Below, piece after piece: positions 1 through 5,309 of a stretch of 5,309 bases of DNA. Made by a program: the position numbers and the translations under genes. The notes beneath the pieces are model-generated. The model did not search any database. It saw nothing but the letters and a program-made list of their open reading frames with translations, and was not told the DNA's origin. The first letter of the stretch is position 1; each line of letters starts with the position of its first letter. The DNA comes from JBCBEX01 sp038528235 (GTDB taxonomy: Bacteria > Bacteroidota > Rhodothermia > Rhodothermales > Rubricoccaceae): assembly GCA_038528235.1 (NCBI GenBank), contig JBCBEX010000143.1, positions 1 to 5,309 on the forward strand, written 5' to 3'.

Positions 1-2811
1 ACCGTTGCCCTGCTAGGCACGGCGCTCGTGAGCGCCCCGGCGCTTGCTCAGCCCGCGGTATTCCAGACCTACCAGGCGGCGGCAGCCGCGGCCCACCCGC
101 ACGACCACAGCCACGGCACCTACGAGGTCGTCGGCATGCCCGATGGCACGGTGATGTGCCGCCCGGCAGCAGACGCGTCGCTGGAGCAGCTCCAGCGCAC
201 GGCAGCGAGCGACCTCAACCTCACGCTCGTCTCCTCGACCAACAACCCCGCCACGATCGACGGGATGCGCATCTTCCTGCGCGCCACCGATCAGCTGCTC
301 GCCCGCCCCGTGGCCCTCATGGCCTTCCGGCGCGCGGCTGCGCTCTGGGAGCGGCGCATCACCAACCCCATCACGGTCATCATCGACGTGGACTTTGGGC
401 CGGAGCGCTTTGGCTCGGGGACGTTCCCGCCGGGCGTGATCGCCAGCGCGACCTCAGCGCTGGGCACGGCCACCGTCGGCGGGCAGACCGTCGGCCCCAA
501 CGAGCTGCGCGACGCGCTCCTCGCCGCCAACGGCGACGCCCAGCTCCAGCAGCTCTACAACACCATCGCGGAGCCGGTCTCGGCCACGACAGGAAGCCCG
601 CTCGGCTCTGCGCTGATGGCGCTGCCCAACCGCCAGGCCCTCGGCTTTGCCCCCGCTGAACTTGACCCCAACCCATCCGTCAACCCGTTCGGCAGCGTTG
701 CCAACATCGGCTTCAACTCGGCGTTCAGCTACGACTTCGACCCGGCCGACGGCATCAACTCGGGCTTCACCGACTTCGAGGCCATCGTGGCGCACGAGAT
801 GGGCCACTCGCTCGGGTTCAACAGCGCGATCGGCTTCGGCGGGCCGCCGAACAACTTCTTCACCACCTGGGACCTCTTCCGCGTGCGCCCCGACGCCGTG
901 GAGCCGGGCGACTACGACAGCTTTGCCGCCGCCGACCGCGTGCTCACGCCGGGGCCGCCGCCGAACCGCGTCCTCGTCGTCGAGGGTGGCACCACCTACT
1001 TCGAGCCCGAGCACGTCTTCTTCGACGGCCTCGTCGAGCTCGCGACCTCCACGGCTACCGGCGGCCGCGAGGGCGGCGACGGCCAGCAGGCCTCACACTG
1101 GCAGGACGACGCGCAGCGGCCCCCGTCGCTCGGCGAAGACCGCCGCATCGGCATCATGGACCCCACCTTCGGTGGCGGCCGCGTGCTCCTCGAAGACGCC
1201 GACATCCGCATGCTCCAGGTCATCGGCTACAACGTCGACTTCGACCCGGTGACCACCTCGGCCACGCTCTCCTTCGACGGCAGCGAGCTCGACATCTCGA
1301 CCGCTACGCCCGTCGTCGAGATTGGCGACACCCCCGTCGGTGAGAACGGCACGGCCGAGTTCGTGCTCACCAACACAGGCACGGAGCCGCTCTTCTTCGA
1401 GGCCGAGGTCTTCAGCACGTTCTCCGTACCCGAAGGCGTATCGTCCACCCTCTCCGTCGTGGAGAGCGGCGAGATCGCGCCGGGCCAGCAAGGCTCCGTG
1501 ACGGTCACCTTCGGGTCGGATGCGCCGGCCACGTTCGGCGGGCTCCTGCGGCTCCTCACGAACGCGCAGGACCGCCTCGTGATCGACGCGCCGTTCGAGT
1601 TCACCACCGGCGGCGCCGCCCGCCCCGAGGCCTCCATCGACGACGACCTGCTGAACTTCTCGACCATCTTCACGGACGAGCCCGCGGTGTCGCAGACGGT
1701 CAACATCTCGAACGAGGGCGGTCTTCCGCTCGAATACGAGGCACGGATGACGCTCGCCGCCCAGGCCAGCGCCGCGCGGTCGTCGCTGAGCCACTTCGTC
1801 GGCGCCGAGCGCGCGGCCCAGGCGCAGAACCTCTTCACGGCCAACTTCGAGGACGACTTCAACGGCTTCACGGCCAGCGGCGACGAGGCCGAGGACTGGC
1901 GGCGCGTCGACGTCGGACCAGCCGCCCTGCCGGGTCACTCCGCGCCGTTCGCGGCCTACTTCGGCCAGACCGATCCGCTCGGCTACCGCAACAACGCCGA
2001 GGGCTTGCTCCTCAGCCCGCCCATCGACCTCAGCGGCGTGCCGACGAGCGACCTCGTGACGCTCACGTTCTCGTACTACCTCCAGGTCGTCCAGAACGAC
2101 ATCGCCCGCGTCGTGCTCACCTACGACGACGGCGCGACCCTCGTCGAGCTCGCCACCTCGGACGGCGGCGCGCTCGTCAACGGCGACGAGTGGCAGACCA
2201 TGATGATCCCACTTAACGACGCCTCGGGCCAGGCCAGCCCGCTCCGCATCGGCTTCGAGTTCGACAGCAACATCACGGCGTCAGACGAGGGCTGGTTCCT
2301 AGACGACATCGAGGTGTCGGCGCTGGTCGGGGCGAACCCCTTCTACACGACGCCCCGCTTCGGCAGCGTCGCCGGGGGCACCACCGAGCCGCTCGTCGTC
2401 ACCATCGAGCCCTCGCTGCTCGTCCCGGCCCGCTACCGCGGCAACGTGCAACTGGTCACCAACGACTTCTTCCAGCCAGAGATCGACATCCTGGTGGGCT
2501 TCACGCTCCGCGAGCCGGTGTCGAACGAGAACGAGGCCGCCCCGGTGCAGTTTGCGCTGCACAGCGCCTACCCGAACCCGTTCGACCAGCAGACGACGCT
2601 GCGCTTTGACCTCCCGGAGACCGCGGAGGCGACGCTGACCGTCTACGACGTGCTCGGCCGCGAGGTCGCTCGCCTGCTCGACGGCGCGTCGCTCACGGCA
2701 GGCAGCCACACGGCCACGCTGGAGGCGAGCTCGCTCTCCGCCGGGGCCTACCTCGTGCGGCTGAGCGCCGGCGATGAGACGGCGACCCAGCGCATCCTGC
2801 TGGTCCGATGA
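1..2811 (+). CDS. Secreted zinc metalloprotease with T9SS type A sorting domain (5' partial)
   Basis: The frame is open from base 1, so the gene starts upstream; 936 residues are visible (numbered from base 1). Residues 1-16 are the end of a signal peptide (hydrophobic TVALLGTALV, then ALA before Q17). A His-rich stretch (H32, H34, H36, H38) and the only cysteine (C53) lie in a propeptide-like region. The protease motif HEMGHSLGF is at 265-273, with H265/H269 as zinc ligands and E266 as catalytic base. The metzincin position for an adjacent third ligand is S275; SHW with H366 and the Met-turn-like GIMDP (M386) resemble leishmanolysin (M8) topology. The domain ends near residue 413 (QVIGYNVDF). 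Next come an ASH/Ig-like module (about 420-540), half of a second (541-587), a jelly-roll-like module (612-775), the other half (780-840), and the T9SS sorting domain (849-936; YPNPF at 857, LGREVA, final KIL-like RILLVR). Predicted export is Sec then T9SS, to the cell surface or medium. Substrate is unknown. Protease and T9SS calls are strong; the M8-like placement is inferred. Confidence 0.93.
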   Translation, partial: TVALLGTALVSAPALAQPAVFQTYQAAAAAAHPHDHSHGTYEVVGMPDGTVMCRPAADASLEQLQRTAASDLNLTLVSSTNNPATIDGMRIFLRATDQLLARPVALMAFRRAAALWERRITNPITVIIDVDFGPERFGSGTFPPGVIASATSALGTATVGGQTVGPNELRDALLAANGDAQLQQLYNTIAEPVSATTGSPLGSALMALPNRQALGFAPAELDPNPSVNPFGSVANIGFNSAFSYDFDPADGINSGFTDFEAIVAHEMGHSLGFNSAIGFGGPPNNFFTTWDLFRVRPDAVEPGDYDSFAAADRVLTPGPPPNRVLVVEGGTTYFEPEHVFFDGLVELATSTATGGREGGDGQQASHWQDDAQRPPSLGEDRRIGIMDPTFGGGRVLLEDADIRMLQVIGYNVDFDPVTTSATLSFDGSELDISTATPVVEIGDTPVGENGTAEFVLTNTGTEPLFFEAEVFSTFSVPEGVSSTLSVVESGEIAPGQQGSVTVTFGSDAPATFGGLLRLLTNAQDRLVIDAPFEFTTGGAARPEASIDDDLLNFSTIFTDEPAVSQTVNISNEGGLPLEYEARMTLAAQASAARSSLSHFVGAERAAQAQNLFTANFEDDFNGFTASGDEAEDWRRVDVGPAALPGHSAPFAAYFGQTDPLGYRNNAEGLLLSPPIDLSGVPTSDLVTLTFSYYLQVVQNDIARVVLTYDDGATLVELATSDGGALVNGDEWQTMMIPLNDASGQASPLRIGFEFDSNITASDEGWFLDDIEVSALVGANPFYTTPRFGSVAGGTTEPLVVTIEPSLLVPARYRGNVQLVTNDFFQPEIDILVGFTLREPVSNENEAAPVQFALHSAYPNPFDQQTTLRFDLPETAEATLTVYDVLGREVARLLDGASLTAGSHTATLEASSLSAGAYLVRLSAGDETATQRILLVR

Positions 2812-3284
2812 GCCATAGTCCCAAACACCGCACCCCGGCGAGTCCGCTCGCCGGGGTGTTCTCGTTCGCGGCACCCCTGCTGACGGCTGCGTTGGTTGCC
2901 GGGCTTCTGTCCGCGTGCTCGCCCGCAGGTCCCCTCGACGGGAGCCACGTTGCGACGCCACCGCCCACGCCGACGTTCACGCTGCTCCCGACCGCGCCGA
3001 GCTACCTCGCCGTGGCGACCTTCCGTGGCGAGGGCGCCGTGGCTCTCGGCGACAGCGCCGCCGTCTTCGAGATCGGCGAGACCGTCTACCGCGCCCCGCT
3101 CGCCAACGGCCCCAGCGACTACGAGGAGCCCGGTGGCATGACCGTCACACAGGCGACCTACACGCTCGACCAGGACAGCTACGGGGCACTCACTACCAAC
3201 CCAGCGGATTCGGTAAGCGTGCAGCTTCCGATCGGGGGAGCCATGCTGGAATTCCCATTCCAGCGCGGCGACGTAGTCGAGTAG
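2808..3284 (+). CDS. Small putative lipoprotein of unknown function
   Basis: A 158-residue protein whose ATG overlaps the TGA of the upstream protease as ATGA (2808-2811), an arrangement typical of translational coupling. There is no Shine-Dalgarno sequence, which is usual in Bacteroidota. Residues 1-16 supply a basic n-region (K6, R8), residues 17-34 are hydrophobic, and LSAC at 34-37 is a good lipobox with Cys37 as the lipidated residue. A Pro/Thr-rich tether (38-65) precedes a small domain (66-158) of alternating hydrophobic/polar stretches that looks beta-rich. I recognise no family. The first ATG is preferred because the only later plausible start, GTG at 2856, would leave a signal peptide without positive charge. 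However, a strong terminator-like hairpin covers codons 8-17, so expression by read-through may be limited. The stop lies 3 bp from that of the converging gene. The gene is probably real because of the signal peptide and lipobox, but the function is unknown; a co-expressed partner of the protease is a guess. Confidence 0.68.
   Translation: MSHSPKHRTPASPLAGVFSFAAPLLTAALVAGLLSACSPAGPLDGSHVATPPPTPTFTLLPTAPSYLAVATFRGEGAVALGDSAAVFEIGETVYRAPLANGPSDYEEPGGMTVTQATYTLDQDSYGALTTNPADSVSVQLPIGGAMLEFPFQRGDVVE
2831..2858 (+). terminator. Strong GC-rich hairpin, probable intrinsic terminator of the metalloprotease gene
   Basis: A perfect 12-bp inverted repeat (caccccggcgag / ctcgccggggtg) flanks a 4-nt loop, TCCG. 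A G-T wobble can add one more pair at 2830/2859. It begins 19 nt after the protease stop codon and is followed by a weak T-containing tail, ttctcgtt. Position and stem strength fit a Rho-independent terminator, although the tail is poor in U. The hairpin also lies within codons 8-17 of the overlapping small lipoprotein reading frame, so it could act as an attenuator between the two genes rather than a full stop. Confidence 0.65.
3245..3264. repeat. Inverted repeat in the convergent 3' region of genes 2 and 3
   Basis: A perfect 8-bp inverted repeat, GCTGGAAT and ATTCCAGC, is separated by the 4-nt loop TCCC. It sits in the last codons of the small lipoprotein gene, ending 17 nt before its stop codon. 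On the minus strand it begins 23 nt beyond the stop of the propeller lipoprotein gene. No T tract follows on either strand, so it is not a classical intrinsic terminator. It may still form an RNA hairpin at the 3' ends of both convergent transcripts. Function is inferred from position only. Confidence 0.4.
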
Positions 3285-3287
3285 CCG

Positions 3288-4382
3288 CTATGCGTCCAGC
3301 GTGGGCGCGTCCAGTGTGGGCGACGCTTCCAGCACCAGCACGCTCACCTGCGGGCCCTTCAGGAGCACCGCAAACGTGAGGGTCCCATCAGCAGCTTGGC
3401 GCACGTCGAGGTCGGTGGGGAAGAGCGCGAGTGGGTCCTGCTCGGCAGGCACGGCCTGGAACGCGTAGGCGCGCTGCAAGCGGGCTTCGTTGCCCTCCTT
3501 CGCGTACGCATCGATGCGGAGGACGCCGGGGCGGAGGTTGAGCACGTAGAGCGTGTCGCCGAGCGCGCGGGCGGCGGCGCTGAGGAGCGGCGGCTCCCGG
3601 ACCTCGTCGCGCATGAACCGCAGCGAGGTGTTCAACAGCGGCGAGTCGAACCCGACGAGCGCGAGCGTGTCGAGCGTAGTGCCGGGCGCTGCCTCAGGCA
3701 TGAGCGCGTCCACGACGGGGCGGTAGCCGGAGAGGCTCAGAACCGCGTCATCCCACGGGCGGACGTAGCCGATGTGCCGCCACCACGGCCCGCCGAGGCG
3801 GTAGCGCGCGAGCTCCGTCCCCGCGTCGTCCAGCACGGCGACGAACGTGCCCATCGTTTCGTCCTCCGTACCCGCATCCTGGTCGACGCTTTTGAGCACG
3901 ATGGTGCTGTCGGTGACGTGCGCCGTCGCATAGCCCGCATCCGGCAGGTCGACGGTGCGCACCACCTGGCCCTCATGCACAAAATGCAGACGGGTGACTT
4001 CGCGGCTCAAGACCGCCAGCGTGTCGCCGCGCTGCCCCGCGAGCAGCGGAAACGCGAACGCGTCCGGCGTGACGATGCGCGTCCGGTCGCCCGTCCGCAC
4101 GTCGAACGAGGCGAGGTGGCCGTCCTCCTGGTCGAGGACGTGCACCTCCGATCCGTCCGCGCCGAAGGCGAGCGTCATCGGGTACGCCAACTCGGGCGAG
4201 TCGGGCGGCACGATGCGCCGTGCGAGCACGAGCGTGTCCACCGGCACCGTCGCCGCGACCTCCATTGAGAGCGAGTCCGCTGGCGTCACCCCGCGCGTCT
4301 GCTGCCGCTGCGAACCAGGCAAACACGACGTGAGAAGGACGAGGTGAAACGTGAGCAGTAGAGCGACTAGAGCGTAGCGCAT
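3288..4382 (-). CDS. Putative beta-propeller lipoprotein
   Basis: A 364-residue protein starting at ATG 4382. It opens with a short basic n-region (R2), a hydrophobic core (residues 4-17) and the lipobox LTSC at 17-20, so Cys20 should be lipidated and the protein anchored to a membrane facing the periplasm or cell surface. The frame stays open upstream to a GTG at 4430, but that start would bury the signal peptide behind 16 polar residues, so ATG 4382 is chosen. The mature part has recurring beta-strand units of the kind seen in six-bladed (NHL/YVTN-like) propellers: for example MTLAFGADGSEVHVLDQ (about 62-78), GDTLAVLSREVTRLHFV, FVAVLDDAGTELARYRL, GDTLYVLNLRPGVLRIDAY and GTLTFAVLLKGPQVSVLVLE near the C-terminus. 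No catalytic motif is visible. The C-terminus ends in a duplicated PTLDA. It lies 115 bp downstream of the HtrA gene on the same strand and converges on the small lipoprotein gene with a 3-bp gap. The lipoprotein call is firm; the propeller fold is inferred and the ligand or partner is unknown. Confidence 0.85.
   Translation of the reverse strand: MRYALVALLLTFHLVLLTSCLPGSQRQQTRGVTPADSLSMEVAATVPVDTLVLARRIVPPDSPELAYPMTLAFGADGSEVHVLDQEDGHLASFDVRTGDRTRIVTPDAFAFPLLAGQRGDTLAVLSREVTRLHFVHEGQVVRTVDLPDAGYATAHVTDSTIVLKSVDQDAGTEDETMGTFVAVLDDAGTELARYRLGGPWWRHIGYVRPWDDAVLSLSGYRPVVDALMPEAAPGTTLDTLALVGFDSPLLNTSLRFMRDEVREPPLLSAAARALGDTLYVLNLRPGVLRIDAYAKEGNEARLQRAYAFQAVPAEQDPLALFPTDLDVRQAADGTLTFAVLLKGPQVSVLVLEASPTLDAPTLDA
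3292..3321. repeat. 15-bp tandem duplication at the 3' end of the propeller lipoprotein gene
   Basis: Two adjacent 15-bp units, GCGTCCAGCGTGGGC (3292-3306) and GCGTCCAGTGTGGGC (3307-3321), differ at one base. The length is a multiple of three, so the frame is kept, and on the minus strand the units encode PTLDA twice at the very end of the protein. The mismatch is synonymous (ACG/ACA, both Thr). This looks like a slippage duplication at the terminal codons. Confidence 0.85.
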
Positions 4383-4497
4383 GGCGTGAGTGGGCCGACC
4401 CTGAGGAGATCCGAGGCGACGCTCACACACAGCTACCTCTGTGGAGGTTGCCCCGCGTTGCCCTTCTCACTTCAAACTTCCCACTTCAAACCTTCCC
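4383..4497 (-). other. Intergenic region between the HtrA gene and the propeller lipoprotein gene
   Basis: This 115-bp gap follows the HtrA stop and precedes the lipoprotein ATG, both on the minus strand. It has no convincing hairpin terminator and no clear Shine-Dalgarno sequence before the ATG. It holds the tandem repeat described separately next to the HtrA stop, two GTTGCCC copies 10 bp apart (4447-4453 and 4457-4463), and a weak 5-bp stem (4428-4432 with 4439-4443). A minus-strand TAGCTGTG (4428-4435) is one base from the Bacteroidota -7 consensus TAnnTTTG, but no -33 element lies at the right distance. Read-through from the HtrA gene is therefore possible, and an independent promoter is unproven. 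Confidence 0.6.
4466..4494. repeat. Two-copy 14-15-bp tandem repeat adjacent to the HtrA stop codon
   Basis: Reading the minus strand just after the HtrA stop, AAGGTTTGAAGTGGG (4480-4494) is followed directly by AAGTTTGAAGTGAG (4466-4479) and then by a partial AAGGG. Both units share the 10-bp core GTTTGAAGTG. Internally the units look like diverged heptamers (ACTTCAA/ACTTCCC on the plus strand). The stretch is clearly less GC-rich than its surroundings. It has no dyad symmetry, so it is not a hairpin terminator. It may be a simple-sequence remnant or a dispersed intergenic repeat; function unknown. Confidence 0.7.
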
Positions 4498-5309
4498 TCA
4501 CCCCGTGCGCGCGATGGCGATCGTCAGGGTCTGCTCGGTGCCGTCGCGTAGGAGGCGGACGGCGACCGTCTCGCCTGCGCCGATGCTGCCGAAGAGCGCC
4601 TTCGCGTCTTCGGCGGTGCTCACCTGCTGCTCGGCGATGGCCACGATCACGTCGTAGGGGCGGATCCCCGCGCTCTCGGCGGGCGAGGCCGGATCGACGC
4701 TCTCCACGATCAGCCCGCGTGCCGACGTCAGGCCAAGCGCTCGTGCGATCCGCGCGTTCATGGCGCGCACGTTGAGCCCCGTGTAGAAGGAGCGGTCCAC
4801 GAAGCCGTTGACCTGCAGCTCGTCCACGATGCCGCGCACGCGCGTCGCCGGGACGGCGAAGCCGAGGCCGACCGAGCCACCAGACTGCGAGAAGATGAAC
4901 GTGTTCACGCCGATGACCTCGCCGAGCGCGTTCACGAGCGGCCCGCCCGAATTGCCGCGGTTGATGGCCGCGTCGGTCTGGATCATGTCGCGGAAGACGC
5001 GGCCCTGCTGCGGTGCGAAGTCGCGGCCCGTCGCGCTCACCACGCCGACGGTCACGGTCGGCTCGGCGGCTTCGAAGAGCCCGAACGGGTTGCCGAGCGC
5101 GATGGCCCACTCGCCGACCACGATGTCATCGTTCTGACGAAACTGGAGGTACGGCAGCGGTGACGGCGGCTCCACCTTCAGGAGCGCGATGTCGCTCTCC
5201 GGGTCCGAGCCGATGAGCGTCGCGTCGAGCTCGCCGCCGTCGGGAAAAGCGACCGTGATCTTGGTCGCGTTGCCCGCCACGTGGTCGTTGGTGACGATGT
5301 AGCCGTCGG
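4498..5309 (-). CDS. htrA: HtrA/DegP-family serine protease with one PDZ domain (5' partial)
   Basis: A trypsin-like S1C serine protease and chaperone that degrades misfolded envelope proteins, normally in the periplasm. The window edge removes the N-terminus; 269 residues are visible, counted from the Asp at 5305-5307. The catalytic triad is complete: His9 in GYIVTNDHV, Asp39 in SDIALL, and Ser120 in RGNSGGPLVN. Other family hallmarks are GEWAIALGNPFGL, the QTDAAINRGNSGG block, and GLGFAVPA before the PDZ linker. A single PDZ domain fills about residues 170-265, with a probable carboxylate-binding loop at FYTGL and the core GLIVESVDPASPAESAGIRPYD (split here only by naming its ends: GLIVES and AGIRPYD). 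The stop follows soon after, so there is no second PDZ as in E. coli DegP; the layout is closer to DegS or single-PDZ HtrA. An N-terminal signal or membrane anchor would lie outside the window. The GTG at 5278-5280 is an internal Val, not the start. The symbol is meant at family level. Confidence 0.96.
   Translation of the reverse strand, partial: DGYIVTNDHVAGNATKITVAFPDGGELDATLIGSDPESDIALLKVEPPSPLPYLQFRQNDDIVVGEWAIALGNPFGLFEAAEPTVTVGVVSATGRDFAPQQGRVFRDMIQTDAAINRGNSGGPLVNALGEVIGVNTFIFSQSGGSVGLGFAVPATRVRGIVDELQVNGFVDRSFYTGLNVRAMNARIARALGLTSARGLIVESVDPASPAESAGIRPYDVIVAIAEQQVSTAEDAKALFGSIGAGETVAVRLLRDGTEQTLTIAIARTG

Noticed and set aside
28..30. GTG at 28 as start of the metalloprotease gene
   Set aside because: The frame is open back to base 1 and the upstream codons (TVALLGTAL) form the hydrophobic core of the signal peptide, so the true start is before the window.
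454..1938. Minus-strand open frames opposite the metalloprotease (454-1014 and 1093-1938)
   Set aside because: They lie antisense to well-supported protease and beta-domain coding, and their translations are compositionally biased with no recognisable motif.
2299..2961. Minus-strand open frames opposite the T9SS sorting domain and the small lipoprotein
   Set aside because: Arg-rich translations without motifs; the plus strand carries the clear YPNPF sorting domain and a lipobox.
3396..4268. Long plus-strand open frame opposite the propeller lipoprotein
   Set aside because: Its translation is Arg/Glu/Val-rich low-complexity sequence with no signal or domain, as expected for the antisense of a GC-rich gene; the minus-strand gene has a lipobox and propeller-like strands.
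4383..4430. Upstream GTG start (4430, minus) for the propeller lipoprotein
   Set aside because: It would add 16 mostly polar residues before a complete lipoprotein signal peptide that begins with MRY at 4382.
4428..4443. Promoter -7-like TAGCTGTG (minus) and small hairpin in the gap
   Set aside because: No -33 element is at the proper spacing (the nearest TTTG is 37 nt upstream), and a 5-bp stem is expected by chance.
5278..5280. GTG at 5280 (minus) as start of the HtrA gene
   Set aside because: The codons before it encode GYIVTNDH, including the catalytic His, so it is an internal Val.
1..5309. CRISPR array, tRNA, rRNA, insertion sequence or phage-like element
   Set aside because: No regularly spaced repeats, tRNA-like cloverleaf, transposase motifs or terminal inverted repeats were seen; nearly all of the window is accounted for by four genes.

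Overview
This is a GC-rich (by eye roughly two-thirds G+C) protein-coding window from a bacterium. The best taxonomic clue is the first protein, which ends in a type IX secretion system (T9SS) type A sorting domain with a YPNPF start. That domain is restricted to the Bacteroidota and relatives. Together with the high GC, the lack of Shine-Dalgarno sequences and an abundance of lipoprotein signals, it points to the high-GC Rhodothermales side of the phylum (Salinibacter/Rubricoccus/Rubrivirga-like). This placement is inferred; no rRNA or marker gene is present.

Layout: (1) Positions 1-2811, plus strand: a large secreted zinc metalloprotease, cut at its 5' end by the window edge. It carries a signal-peptide remnant, a propeptide-like segment, an HExxHxxGF zincin domain, Ig-like (ASH-type) and jelly-roll-like beta modules, and a T9SS C-terminal sorting domain. 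(2) Positions 2808-3284, plus strand: a small lipoprotein of unknown function whose ATG overlaps the protease stop as ATGA. A strong terminator-like hairpin (2831-2858) lies inside its first codons. (3) Positions 3288-4382, minus strand: a lipoprotein with a probable beta-propeller fold, converging on gene 2 with only 3 bp between the stop codons. (4) Positions 4383-4497: a 115-bp gap with a short, more AT-rich tandem repeat. (5) Positions 4498-5309, minus strand: the C-terminal part of an HtrA/DegP-family serine protease with a complete catalytic triad and one PDZ domain, cut at its 5' end by the window edge.

How the genes relate: all four products are predicted to leave the cytoplasm. The metalloprotease should cross the outer membrane by T9SS, the two lipoproteins should be membrane-anchored, and the HtrA protein should act in the periplasm on misfolded envelope proteins. 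The protease and small lipoprotein look translationally coupled; HtrA and the propeller lipoprotein are co-directional and may be co-transcribed. I see no mobile element, CRISPR array, tRNA or rRNA. No whole novel system is evident. The points most worth a second look are the protease architecture (remote third zinc ligand, single cysteine, split beta domain) and the terminator/start-codon conflict at 2808-2858.
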